Positions 37,908 to 45,592 of a stretch of 64,000 nucleotides of DNA are shown here, one piece after another. The translations under genes and the position numbers were made by a program. The notes below the pieces were generated by a model. It worked only from the letters and a program-made list of their open reading frames with translations. It had not been told where the DNA came from and did no database searches. Source of the DNA: Streptomyces sp. NBC_01268 (GTDB taxonomy: Bacteria > Actinomycetota > Actinomycetes > Streptomycetales > Streptomycetaceae); NCBI RefSeq assembly GCF_036240795.1, contig NZ_CP108454.1, forward strand, positions 7,934,001 through 7,998,000, written 5' to 3'. Position 1 is the first letter of the stretch. Every line of letters starts with the position of its first letter.

Positions 37908-39108
37908 CCGCGCCCCCGTCGGGCCGGGTCCGCCGCGCCCACCGGACGGCGAGTGGGGCGGCGAGGCCGGTGACGGCGAACATCGCCCCGGCGACGTACC
38001 AGCCGGGGCGGCCCCAGCCGATGCACAGCGCGATGAGCAGGGCCGGACCGAATCCCTCGGCGAGCCCGGCGCCGAGGCCGAAGACGCCCAGGTACTGACC
38101 GGTGGCGTGTTCGGGCGCGAGCGCGAAGGAGAGTTCGAAGCCCGCGGCGGCGTGCCACAGTTCGCCCACGGTGTGGATGACCACGGCGGTCAGGACGAGC
38201 GTGGCCGCCGCCCACGCGGGTGTCCCGGCGGCCAGGGAGACGAGCGCGCAGGACACCAGGAAGGCGACCCCGGCGCGGCGGTAGGCCCGCGCCCCTGCGG
38301 CGGGGGAGTCGATGCCGCGGCTGGCCCGCACCTGGAGGGCGATCACGATGAGGGTGTTGACCAGCATCGTGCCGCCGATGAGCCACCGGGGCGCGCTCGT
38401 CGCCTCCACCAGCCACAGCGGGATCGCCACGGTGAGCACCTTGAACTGGACGGCCATCACGCCGTCGACTGCGGTGATCAGGAGGTAGGGCCGGTCCTTG
38501 AGCGCGAGCCGCCGGGGTCCGGCGGTCGCGGGCGCGGGCGGCACCGGCGGGAGGGGGAGGAGCGCGGCCGCCGAGGCGGCGAAGGCGACCGTGGTGCCGA
38601 CGATCAGGAGCTGGTACGCCGTCAGGGTGCCGACCTGCACCACCCAGCCCGCGACGAGCGCGCCCAGTGAGATGCCGACGTTGGTGACGGCCCGCAAGTA
38701 GGCCCGGAACTCCTGTGGCCGCTCACCGCCGTACCGTCGGATGATCGGGCTGCGCGCGGCGAGCCCGGCGGCCTGCGCGGCCCCGGCCGCGGAGATCGTC
38801 AGGACGAAGAGCCACAGCCGGTCGGCGAACAGGAACCCCCCGGTCGCCGCGGCCCGCACCACGAGCGTGACCGCGTACACGCCCCGCGCCTCGCGCCGGT
38901 CGGCGAGATGCCCGACGGCGATGCCGACGACCAGTGACACGAGCCCGGCTGCCCCGAGCCCGAGCCCGACCTGGGCCGCCGGGAGGTGCACCGCCTGGGT
39001 GAAGTACAGGACACCGGCGGTGAGGTACAGCCCGCTGCCCATCGTGTTGACGAGATTGGAGGCGGCGATGACGCGCTGCGGTCCGGGGGCGGGCAGCAGT
39101 GTGGGCAT
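37852..39108 (-). CDS. MFS transporter
   Basis: 418-aa integral membrane transporter with about twelve hydrophobic segments and the MFS loop signature [13 protein letters not shown] between helices 2 and 3. It resembles drug-efflux type permeases; the substrate is unknown. The ATG at 39108 starts a short N-terminal tail before helix 1. A CTCGCAA-N11-TTGCGAG inverted repeat lies 150 bases upstream, next to the promoter of the divergent ribosomal-protein genes. Confidence 0.87.
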   Translation of the reverse strand: MPTLLPAPGPQRVIAASNLVNTMGSGLYLTAGVLYFTQAVHLPAAQVGLGLGAAGLVSLVVGIAVGHLADRREARGVYAVTLVVRAAATGGFLFADRLWLFVLTISAAGAAQAAGLAARSPIIRRYGGERPQEFRAYLRAVTNVGISLGALVAGWVVQVGTLTAYQLLIVGTTVAFAASAAALLPLPPVPPAPATAGPRRLALKDRPYLLITAVDGVMAVQFKVLTVAIPLWLVEATSAPRWLIGGTMLVNTLIVIALQVRASRGIDSPAAGARAYRRAGVAFLVSCALVSLAAGTPAWAAATLVLTAVVIHTVGELWHAAAGFELSFALAPEHATGQYLGVFGLGAGLAEGFGPALLIALCIGWGRPGWYVAGAMFAVTGLAAPLAVRWARRTRPDGGAVTPAVPPRPRAGVPQGGS

Positions 39109-39260
39109 GACGGGCTCCGGATCCTGGGCGAAGGAGGCAAGGAGGCAAGGAGGGACCGCGGGCGCGCGGGAGCGCGGGACGCGGGCAGGGGGAAGCAAGG
39201 AGGGGAGTGGGGAAGGCAGGGCGAGGGGATGTAAGGGCTCGTCTAGCTTGTTGCTTATTA

Positions 39261-39285
39261 CTCGCAAGAGCAAGAGGTTTGCGAG
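39261..39285. promoter_or_regulatory. inverted repeat CTCGCAA-N11-TTGCGAG
   Basis: Perfect seven-base arms in an AT-richer patch between the divergent MFS transporter and rpmG, just upstream of the SigR-type promoter. A possible operator for either gene. Confidence 0.4.
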
Positions 39286-39290
39286 AAGTG

Positions 39291-39316
39291 GGAATGCGGC
39301 GCGCCGATGCTCTGTT
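39291..39316 (+). promoter_or_regulatory. SigR-type promoter GGAAT-N18-GTT
   Basis: GGAAT at 39291-39295 (GGGAAT including the preceding G) and GTT at 39314-39316, separated by exactly 18 bases. This is the published consensus for the thiol-stress sigma factor SigR of Streptomyces coelicolor. It lies about 68 bases upstream of rpmG, in the right orientation. Zur boxes (TGAAAATGATTTTCA type) were looked for and not seen. Confidence 0.65.
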
Positions 39317-39383
39317 ACACCGACCGAAGCTGGCATGCCCGACTCAAAAGATCTCGGGGTGTGCCGGCCGGAAGGAGCACAGC

Positions 39384-39548
39384 ATGGCCCGCACCACCCA
39401 GCGCCCGGTGGTCACCCTCCGGTCCACCGCCGGCACCGGTGTCACCTACGTGACCAGGAAGAACCGCCAGAACGACCCCGACCGCCTGGTCCTGCGCAAG
39501 TACGACCCGGTCGTGGCGGCACACGTCGAGTTCCGCGAGGTCCGCTGA
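39384..39548 (+). CDS. rpmG: ribosomal protein L33, cysteine-free (zinc-independent) form
   Basis: 54-aa L33 of the large ribosomal subunit. It contains no cysteine, so it is the C-minus paralogue that lacks the two CxxC zinc pairs; such forms replace the zinc-binding version when zinc or thiols are compromised. AAGGAG lies six bases before the ATG. The L36 gene starts two bases after its stop, so the two are co-translated. Confidence 0.9.
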   Translation: MARTTQRPVVTLRSTAGTGVTYVTRKNRQNDPDRLVLRKYDPVVAAHVEFREVR

Positions 39549-39550
39549 CG

Positions 39551-39673
39551 ATGAAGGTACGCAACTCCCTCCACGCCCTGAAGGCGAAGCCCGGGGCCCA
39601 GGTCGTCCGACGCCGCGGCAGGACGTACGTCATCAACAAGAAGGACCCCCGCTCCAAGGCCCGACAGGGCTGA
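39551..39673 (+). CDS. rpmJ: ribosomal protein L36, cysteine-free form
   Basis: 40-aa L36 paralogue starting [13 protein letters not shown]. The canonical zinc ligands (three Cys and one His) are missing, making this the zinc-independent form. It pairs with the upstream Cys-free L33 and is followed at once by a very strong terminator, giving a compact two-gene stress module. Confidence 0.9.
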   Translation: MKVRNSLHALKAKPGAQVVRRRGRTYVINKKDPRSKARQG

Positions 39674-39680
39674 CCTGTTC

Positions 39681-39713
39681 CGGCCCCCGCCGCACCCCGT
39701 GCGGCGGGGGCCG
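39681..39713 (+). terminator. 15-base perfect stem after rpmJ
   Basis: Arms 39681-39695 and 39699-39713 pair perfectly around a CCC loop, eight bases after the L36 stop. One of the clearest terminators in the window; it may also serve the convergent acetyltransferase gene. Confidence 0.85.
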
Positions 39714-39742
39714 CCGTCGTGCCGGAAGCGGACCGGACCCGG

Positions 39743-40327
39743 TCAGCTCCCTCCGCGGCCGCGGCCGCGGCCGCGGCCGTGGCCGTGGCCGTGACCGTGA
39801 CTGTGGCCGTGAACGTGCAGGTGCATCGCCCGCGGCCGCGCCGGCGGGGCCGCCGGCAGATCGCCCTCCGCGCGGAAACCGCCGGAGACGGCGGTCCGGC
39901 ACGAGGCGTCGTTGCCGGTCGCGTGCACCAGCTCCAGCCGGGCGCCCGTGAAGGGACTGTCCGGCGCGTCGCGGGCCCACTCGGCGGCCAGGGCCAGCGC
40001 GCCGGAGGCGATCCCGCGCCCGCGCGCCGAGGCGGCCGTCCAGTAGCCGACGCGCACGGCACCCGCCGCGGCCGTCAGAGCGAGGTGCCCGACGGGCTCG
40101 CCCGGCGCGGTGCCGTCGTCCGCCACCTCGACCACTGCGAACGCGGCCCGCGAGCCTGCTTCCCGGCCCCGCCGCTGCTCCGCGATCCACGCCCGCGCCT
40201 GCTCCACCGAGTCGAGGTGCGTGGCGAGCCAGCGCCGCATGGCGGGGTCGCCGTGGTGCCGTACGAGGGTCTCGGCGTCACCGTCCTCCCACGGACGCAG
40301 CACCAGCGCGGCCCGGGCCCCGCTCAC
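39743..40327 (-). CDS. GNAT acetyltransferase with His/Gly/Arg repeat tail
   Basis: 194-aa acetyltransferase (VGYWTAASARGRGIASGAL is the acetyl-CoA loop). The last 27 residues are an unusual tail: alternating His-Gly and then Arg-Gly (HGHGHGHGRGRGRG), encoded by GGCCGT/GGCCGC hexamers, which could bind Ni or Zn. The GTG start overlaps the stop of the upstream FAD-oxidoreductase remnant as GTGA, so it was probably co-translated with an intact monooxygenase in the ancestor. Confidence 0.8.
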   Translation of the reverse strand: MSGARAALVLRPWEDGDAETLVRHHGDPAMRRWLATHLDSVEQARAWIAEQRRGREAGSRAAFAVVEVADDGTAPGEPVGHLALTAAAGAVRVGYWTAASARGRGIASGALALAAEWARDAPDSPFTGARLELVHATGNDASCRTAVSGGFRAEGDLPAAPPARPRAMHLHVHGHSHGHGHGHGRGRGRGRGGS

Positions 40328-40949
40328 GCCCGCGCCCGCCCGTCCAGCAGGACCCGGGCGGTGCGCAGCAGCAGGCCGGGACGGGTGAGCGCGCGCGGGT
40401 GTTCGACCATGTGGACCACGTTCATGTACGTCGTGTAGCAGTCGCGCCGCAGGCTCTCCGTGAAGGGGAAGGTCTCGACCCCGCCCGTCATCTCGCACGC
40501 GTCCGCGACCGTGCGCAGCGGCTCCATGGACCGTCGTATCCGGCGCATGAACTCCTGCGGATCGGGGCCGGGCCGGTGGCTCGGGCGCCGGCGGGCACGA
40601 CCGACCAGCGGTCGCCCTCCACGGGGGCGAGCGCGCCGGGCTCGGTCAGCGTCGGCTGGTAGCCGCTCGCGGGGCCAGGGGTGGAGTGGGCGATCACGGT
40701 GCCGCCCAGCTCGCCGCCGCGCCGGAACGCGGCGGTGGCGCAGCCGAGGTCGATCCGCCAACGCTCCAGCTGTGCGTGCCCCATGGCCGGCAGTGCGTGC
40801 GGCCGGCGCCGCCGGGGCGCCAGCCGCCCGAGCCCGTCCGCGCCGATCGTGTCGGCTTCGAGGACGACGATCTCGTCGGCGTGGGCGCTCAGCACCCGTG
40901 CGGCGAACAGCCCCGCGTAACTCCCGCCCAGGACGGCAGCCCGCTTCAT
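40324..40949 (-). pseudogene. FAD-dependent monooxygenase, internally deleted and frameshifted
   Basis: The first 140 or so residues (MKRAAVLGGSYAGLFAARVL, an FAD-binding start) are intact from 40949 to about 40530. The frame then changes and the C-terminal end (about 80 residues, MRRIRRSMEPLRTVADACEM onward) continues to 40324. Relatives are about 450 aa, so roughly half, including the DG/GD motifs, is missing. The N-terminal reading frame runs on only to 40488. It is therefore a pseudogene, not a short enzyme. The downstream acetyltransferase still uses its stop codon as a coupled start. Confidence 0.75.
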
Positions 40950-41336
40950 GAACCCTCCGCTGTCCCCGGCCCCCACCCCGCGGGCCGCTCTTCCACGACA
41001 CAGGCGACCCTACCCGCACCACCGCAAGCCGAGCCCCTGGCACGGCACTTCACTTCACTGCCACCCGCCCTGCGACGAGAGTCCGAGGAGGTCAGGACCG
41101 GCGCGGGTCCGGCACGGAGGTCCGGCCCGGAGTGAGATGGGCCCGCGCGGGGCGGAAGGCGCGCGCTCCCGCGCGCACGGTTTCCGGGGGCGCCTCAACT
41201 CCCCTTCCTGCCGCACCTCTTGCGCCGCCGGAACCCGCCCCCTACTCTCGCTCTCGCCTCACCGAAAGTTAGGAACCTTTCCTATTAGTCTCGTTCCGAG
41301 ACGCTCTCGGGCCTCCCACCTCACAGATGGAGCGAC
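40950..41336. other. intergenic region upstream of chitosanase
   Basis: Nearly 390 bases with no credible gene. The right end holds the chitosanase promoter and the AGGAA...TTCCT operator-like repeat; the rest is GC-rich with nothing recognised. Confidence 0.5.
41270..41284. promoter_or_regulatory. palindrome TAGGAA-CCT-TTCCTA, CsnR-type operator candidate
   Basis: Perfect six-base arms, about 55 bases upstream of the chitosanase start. The core AGGAACCTTTCCT differs by one base from AGGAAASTTTCCT, which I recall as the operator of CsnR, the ROK-family repressor of Streptomyces chitosanase genes. The repressor gene is not in this window. Confidence 0.55.
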
Positions 41337-42560
41337 ATGCCCCCCACGATCAACGCCCTCCGGCGCCGCCGCCTGGCCGCGCTCGTCGTCGCCGCGGCCA
41401 CCGGCGTCCTGCTCCCCGCCGTGTCCGGCCTCACGACCGCCACCGCGGCCGCCGGCAACCTCGCCCAGGGCCGCCCGGTCACCACCTCGACCACCGAGAG
41501 CAGCACGCTCGGCGGCGCCAAGGCCGTCGACGGCTCCACCTCCACTCGCTGGGCCAGCGCCGAAGGCGTGGACAACCAGTGGATACGGGTCGACCTCGGG
41601 CCCTCGACCACGGTGAAGCGCGTCGTCCTCAAGTGGGAGGCCGCCTACGCCAAGGCGTACCGCGTCGAGCTGTCCGACGACGGCTCCACCTGGCGCCAGG
41701 TCTACGCCACGACCACCGGCGACGGCGGCACCGACGACCTCGCCGTCGACGGCACCGGCCGCTACCTGCGCGTCTTCGGCACGAAGCGCGCCACCACGTA
41801 CGGCTACTCGCTCTGGGAGGTGGAGGCGTACGGCTCCGGCACCACGCCGCCGTCCACCGGCACCAACCTCGACGACCCCCGCAAGAAGGAGGTCGCCATG
41901 AAGCTGGTCTCCTCCTTCGAGAACTCCTCCCTCGACTGGCGCGCCCAGTTCTCCTACATCGAGGACATCGACGACGGGCGCGGCTACACCGCCGGCATCA
42001 TCGGCTTCTGCTCCGGGACCGGCGACATGCTCGACCTGGTCGAGCGCTACACGGCCAAGAAGCCGTCCAACCCGCTCGCCCCCTACCTGAGCGCCCTGCG
42101 CGCCGTGAACGGGACCGACTCCCACCAGGGGCTCGACCCGGGCTTCACGAACGCCTGGCGCCAGGCCGCCCAGGACTCGGTGTTCACGCAGACCCAGGAG
42201 GAGGAGCGCGACCGCGTCTACTTCAACCCGGCGGTCTCCCAGGCCAAGCAGGACGGCCTGCGGGCCCTCGGCCAGTTCGCCTACTACGACGCCGCCGTGA
42301 TGCACGGCGAGGACGGCTTCCGCAGCATCCGCTCGGTCGCCCTCTCCCGCGCCCTCCCGCCCTCCCGGGGCGGCGACGAGCGCGCCTACCTGAACGCCTT
42401 CCTCGACGCCCGCGAGGAGGAGATGCGCAAGGAGGAGGCGCACAGCGACACCACCCGGGTCAGCACGGCCCAGCGCCGCTTCCTCAACGAGGGCAACTTC
42501 GACCTCAACACCCCGCTGTACTGGAGCGTCTACGGCGAGGCCTTCTCCCTGACCAGCTGA
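41337..42560 (+). CDS. csn: secreted chitosanase (GH46) with N-terminal CBM32/discoidin domain
   Basis: 407-aa extracellular enzyme hydrolysing chitosan. Signal peptide 1-38, then an F5/8-type C (CBM32-like) domain 39-165 (NLAQGRPVTTSTTESS...DGSTSTRWAS), a short linker, and a GH46 domain from about 178. Catalytic acids are Glu195 (SSFENSSLDW) and Asp213 (DIDDGRGYT). Typical Streptomyces GH46 enzymes lack an N-terminal discoidin domain, so this is an elaborated version. GGAG precedes the ATG; a 15-base terminator hairpin follows. Confidence 0.93.
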   Translation: MPPTINALRRRRLAALVVAAATGVLLPAVSGLTTATAAAGNLAQGRPVTTSTTESSTLGGAKAVDGSTSTRWASAEGVDNQWIRVDLGPSTTVKRVVLKWEAAYAKAYRVELSDDGSTWRQVYATTTGDGGTDDLAVDGTGRYLRVFGTKRATTYGYSLWEVEAYGSGTTPPSTGTNLDDPRKKEVAMKLVSSFENSSLDWRAQFSYIEDIDDGRGYTAGIIGFCSGTGDMLDLVERYTAKKPSNPLAPYLSALRAVNGTDSHQGLDPGFTNAWRQAAQDSVFTQTQEEERDRVYFNPAVSQAKQDGLRALGQFAYYDAAVMHGEDGFRSIRSVALSRALPPSRGGDERAYLNAFLDAREEEMRKEEAHSDTTRVSTAQRRFLNEGNFDLNTPLYWSVYGEAFSLTS

Positions 42561-42610
42561 CCAGCCGGCGGGGCGACCAGCCGCCCGACTGCCGCCGCCC
42601 GCCCCACACC

Positions 42611-42644
42611 CGTACGGGGCCGCTCCCGCGAGCGGCCCCGTACG
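42611..42644 (+). terminator. perfect hairpin after chitosanase
   Basis: Fifteen-base perfect arms (starting CGTACGGGGCCGCTC) with a CCGC loop, 50 bases beyond the chitosanase stop. Confidence 0.85.
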
Positions 42645-42698
42645 CGTGCGTCCGCGGTCTTGGCGAGGTGCTCAGAAGGGACTCGGCGGGTGGGGCAC

Positions 42699-42931
42699 GA
42701 GAGGTAGAGGGGGCGCGCGTCGTCGGCCTGGGCGGTGAGGAAGAGGTCGCCGATCGCCCGTTCCAGGGTGGGGCGGTCGGCATCGATGAGTGTCTGGACC
42801 TCGAATGCGCCGATCCCGGGGTCGCGCAGGAGCGCGTCCAGGCGAGTGCAGTCGACCTCGGGTGAGCGGAGCGCGTGTAGTTCCGGGTGGTCGTACGTTC
42901 CCGTTCCGATGAGCAGGGCCCCACGGTTTCC
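42699..42931 (-). pseudogene. caspase-like (peptidase C14) domain remnant
   Basis: In one minus-strand frame the translation reads GNRGALLIGTGTYDHPEL, then LDALLRDPGIGAFEVQ, LIDADRPTLERAIGDLF and ADDARPLYLS. This is the N-terminal part of a caspase/metacaspase domain up to the strand before the catalytic HG motif. The frame then runs into unrelated, terminator-containing sequence without any GHG or the Cys subunit. No ATG/GTG/TTG start is found in frame. So it is a truncated, decayed gene. It lies just downstream of the EACC1-like gene, its usual partner type. Confidence 0.65.
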
Positions 42932-42960
42932 GCTGCCGAACGACTGGGTGGCAATGTGCG

Positions 42961-43317
42961 TCAGGTCTGCTCGGTGGAACGGTCTTCGAGCCGGCGCTCG
43001 GCTGGGACCTCGCGGTGAGCGAGGAACGCGTCGATCAGTCGCTCCCGCTCGGCGGTCGAGGCGTCACTCCATTCGGTCACGCGGCCTTCCACCTCCACCT
43101 TGATGCCTCGCACCGGTCGGTTCTTCAGCCAGGTGTCGGCGACGAGGAGAACGTGACGCAGGGCAAGGGATGTTGCCGTGACGACTACGGACCCGGCTGC
43201 GATCAGCTCGCCGCTCTTGGCTCCGTTCGAGTTCTGGTCGACGGTCCACCTGCCGCACCCGGTGCGGGAACGGATGTCCGGGCGGCAACCGGACAGTGTC
43301 CGGTGGGGTTTCGCCAT
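42961..43317 (-). CDS. small protein resembling effector-associated constant component 1 (EACC1)
   Basis: 118-aa protein. The middle has a hydrophobic segment (IAAGSVVVTATSLALRHVLLVADTWL) followed by a strand KVEVEGRVTEW and a helix AERERLIDAFLAHRE, the pattern I recall for EACC1 proteins that precede caspase or trypsin effectors in actinobacterial conflict systems. The next sequence is indeed a caspase remnant. The ATG start is uncertain. Whether it still functions without its effector is doubtful. Confidence 0.5.
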   Translation of the reverse strand: MAKPHRTLSGCRPDIRSRTGCGRWTVDQNSNGAKSGELIAAGSVVVTATSLALRHVLLVADTWLKNRPVRGIKVEVEGRVTEWSDASTAERERLIDAFLAHREVPAERRLEDRSTEQT

Positions 43318-43470
43318 TGCCTACCGACCGGCTGCACCCGGAGGGCGTCGTCGGCTGCACTGGTCCGGGGCGTCGGATCGGCGCGCGGGGCGTGCGGGCA
43401 GGAGTGAGTTGCGCGTGATGACGATCGACGTTATCGGTCAGCTGGTGCGTGGCATCTCGCAGGCCGGATC

Positions 43471-44265
43471 GTGAGCGCGCGAGCCCGCGCGGGCGGTCGT
43501 CGGCCCCGGACGCGGACCCGCTCCCGCCGTCGGCCCGCCCGGACCACCTCCCGACGCGGCATGCCCACCCGCCGCCCGAGGGGCGGTGTCGGCTGGGAGC
43601 GGGCCGGATTGGGCCTGCTGCTCCTCGTGGCGGTGTGGACGGTCGTCGCCGGTGCCCTGCGGTGGCTGGCCGCGCATCCCTGGACGCTGATCGTGCTCCT
43701 GCTCACCGCCGCAACGGGCGTCGCGGCATGGGTGCACCGGAAGAGAGAGGTCGCACGGTGGAACCGGGTGCGGGACCAGGGGCTGCGGTTCGTGCTGCCG
43801 CAGATCGATGCCCTGCATCACCGGCAGTTCGAGGAGGCCGTACGGGATCTCATGCGCCGAGACGGCTGTCCCCGGACGGTGAGGGTCGGCGGGGCCGGAG
43901 ACGACGGCGCCGACGTGAAGGCCACCGATCCCTTCGGTCGTCTGTGGGTCATCCAGTGCAAGCACCGCAGGGCCGGTCTGGCCGGCGCCGCGGTCGGGAC
44001 TCCGGACCTGCATGTCCTCAACGGCACCGGGCGCCCCGTCCACCACGGTGATGTCGTGGTCCTGGTCACCAACGGCCGATTCACCAGCAAAGCCGTCGCC
44101 TTCGCCCGTTCCCAGCGTCTCCACCTGGTGGACCGCCACCTTCTCGCCCAGTGGGCCGCAGGCTCCGCGCCGCTGTGGGAACTGCTGGGTACCGTGCCCT
44201 CGCCGCGTCGTCCCGCCTTCGACTCCTCGTGGCGGCCGCCGCATGCGCCGCCCGGGCAGCCCTAG
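43471..44265 (+). CDS. membrane-anchored Mrr-type restriction endonuclease-like protein
   Basis: 264-aa protein. An Arg-rich N terminus (1-40) precedes two membrane helices (about 46-65 and 70-88). The C-terminal domain is an Mrr/PD-(D/E)xK nuclease: HHRQFEEAVRDLMRRDGC, then the active-site pair DDGADV and WVIQCKHR (D...QxK). Such nucleases cut modified or foreign DNA; membrane tethering is common in actinobacteria. The GTG start is tentative and has no clear ribosome site. It is divergent from the EACC1-like gene. Confidence 0.78.
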   Translation: MSARARAGGRRPRTRTRSRRRPARTTSRRGMPTRRPRGGVGWERAGLGLLLLVAVWTVVAGALRWLAAHPWTLIVLLLTAATGVAAWVHRKREVARWNRVRDQGLRFVLPQIDALHHRQFEEAVRDLMRRDGCPRTVRVGGAGDDGADVKATDPFGRLWVIQCKHRRAGLAGAAVGTPDLHVLNGTGRPVHHGDVVVLVTNGRFTSKAVAFARSQRLHLVDRHLLAQWAAGSAPLWELLGTVPSPRRPAFDSSWRPPHAPPGQP

Positions 44266-44316
44266 GAGCCGAAGGGCGGGCCCCGCCTTGCGCCCTTGGC
44301 GCGGGGCCGAGCGTTT

Positions 44317-44871
44317 CTACAGCCCCCGACGTGCCCGCCACTCCGGTGCGAGGACCGCCCACACCTGCTTGTCGTGCCGGGTGCCGGCGTACGCCCAGGT
44401 CTCGCGGTTCACGCCCTCCAGGGTCATGCCGAGGCGCTGCGCCACCGCCGCGCTGCGGGCGTTGTCGGCGCGGCAGTGCCACTCCGCTCGGTGTGCGCCG
44501 CGCTCGATGAGGGCCCAGTCCAGGAGGATCTCGCAGGCCGGGGTGATCAGGCCCTTGCCCTCCGCGGCCGGCTCCAGCCAGCAGCCGACCTCGCACAGTT
44601 CCGTCGCGGTCGAGAAGTCCGTGAACATCACGCCGCCGACCAGCGTGTCGTCGAGCCAGATGCCGAAGAGGCGCGCGCCGTCCGCGGCCTGGCGGTCGGC
44701 GTAACGGCGCAGGGTGGCCCGGGCGCCCTCGACGTCGGACGAGAGGAACCCCGCGCCGACCCACGGGCGGATGTGCTCGCGCGCCCGGTCCATGTGGGCG
44801 GCGAACTCCTCGGCGTGGTGGAGCTCGAGCGGGCGGAGCGTGGCGCCGTCCCGCAGCGGGAGGGAGAACAT
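44317..44871 (-). CDS. GNAT acetyltransferase (RimL-like)
   Basis: 184-aa RimJ/RimL-type N-acetyltransferase. The segments EVGCWLEPAAEGKGLITPAC (acetyl-CoA loop) and CRADNARSAAVAQRLGMTLEG are family signatures. It may acetylate a ribosomal protein N terminus or a small molecule. It is divergent from a TetR gene, with a shared operator-like repeat between them, suggesting that TetR controls it. Confidence 0.85.
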   Translation of the reverse strand: MFSLPLRDGATLRPLELHHAEEFAAHMDRAREHIRPWVGAGFLSSDVEGARATLRRYADRQAADGARLFGIWLDDTLVGGVMFTDFSTATELCEVGCWLEPAAEGKGLITPACEILLDWALIERGAHRAEWHCRADNARSAAVAQRLGMTLEGVNRETWAYAGTRHDKQVWAVLAPEWRARRGL

Positions 44872-44897
44872 GGTGACCCCATTCACACAACAAGCGT

Positions 44898-44914
44898 TAC
44901 GGTTATGTACCGTA
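44898..44914. promoter_or_regulatory. inverted repeat TACGGT-N5-ACCGTA between acetyltransferase and TetR genes
   Basis: Perfect six-base arms in the 48-base gap between two divergent starts, where a TetR protein would repress both genes. It ends six bases before the TetR start codon. Confidence 0.6.
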
Positions 44915-44919
44915 GCAGC

Positions 44920-45537
44920 ATGCCACGCACCAAGGGGGACCACGAAGCCCGCCGCCGCGACGTCTCGGAGGCCGTCTGGCGCGTCCTCGCCGCGCACGGG
45001 TTCAGCGGCCTGACCATGCGCGCCGTCGCCGCCGAGCTCGGCGCCACCACCGGCCTGCTCACCCACTACTTCCCGGCCAAGCGCGACCTCGTCGTGCACG
45101 CCCTCGACCTCCTGGACGAGCGGACCGCCGCCCGGCCCCGGCGCGCCTCCGGCCAGGGGCTGGCCGCCTTGCGGAGCGCCCTGCTCGACATCCTGCCGCT
45201 GAACCCCGAGGCCACCGCGAGCAACCGGATCTGGGTCTCCTCCTGGGACACCGCCCTCGCCGACCCGGCGCTCACCGAGGACTACGCCGGGAAGTACGGC
45301 CGCAGCCGCGTCCGCCTGGCCGAACGGGTCGCCGCGGCCCAGGACCTCGGCGAGCTGCCGCCCGGCGACCCGGGGAGCATCGCCTCGGGTGCCCAGTCCT
45401 TCGCCCTCGGCCTGGTGGTGCAGGCGCTGTTCGCGCCCGCTGAGTTCACCCCCGAGCACCAGGTCGAGCTGCTCGACGCCTACCTGGGCGCGCTCGCGGC
45501 ACCCCGTGACACGACCCCGGCCGCACCCCTCCCGTAA
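44920..45537 (+). CDS. TetR-family transcriptional regulator
   Basis: 205-aa repressor. The N-terminal HTH reads FSGLTMRAVAAELGATTGLLTHYF with the usual preceding helix; the C-terminal ligand domain is Leu/Ala-rich and of the BetI-like type. ATG at 44920 is used; an in-frame ATG lies 15 bases upstream inside the operator. It is probably an autorepressor that also represses the divergent acetyltransferase. Confidence 0.87.
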   Translation: MPRTKGDHEARRRDVSEAVWRVLAAHGFSGLTMRAVAAELGATTGLLTHYFPAKRDLVVHALDLLDERTAARPRRASGQGLAALRSALLDILPLNPEATASNRIWVSSWDTALADPALTEDYAGKYGRSRVRLAERVAAAQDLGELPPGDPGSIASGAQSFALGLVVQALFAPAEFTPEHQVELLDAYLGALAAPRDTTPAAPLP

Positions 45538-45561
45538 GGGGGGGAAGGGGCGCGGCCGGGG
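45515..45561. terminator. bidirectional hairpin between the TetR gene and an FAD pseudogene
   Basis: Outer arms CCCCGGCCGC (45515-45524) and GCGGCCGGGG (45552-45561), with CCCCTCCC and GGGGAAGGGG inside extending the stem. It overlaps the last TetR codons. Confidence 0.65.
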
Positions 45562-45592
45562 TTGTCTCACCGGGGTGCTCGTCGTGCCGCCG

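Noticed and set aside
39109..39383. Zur box upstream of the Cys-free rpmG-rpmJ pair
   Set aside because: Expected from knowledge of zinc-regulated paralogues, but no TGAAAATGATTTTCA-like sequence was found; a SigR-type promoter is seen instead.
42505..42954. Apparent 149-codon minus-strand gene downstream of chitosanase
   Set aside because: That frame gives Ser/Arg/Thr-rich sequence without motifs; the neighbouring frame reads as a caspase remnant instead, and the left end overlaps the chitosanase gene.
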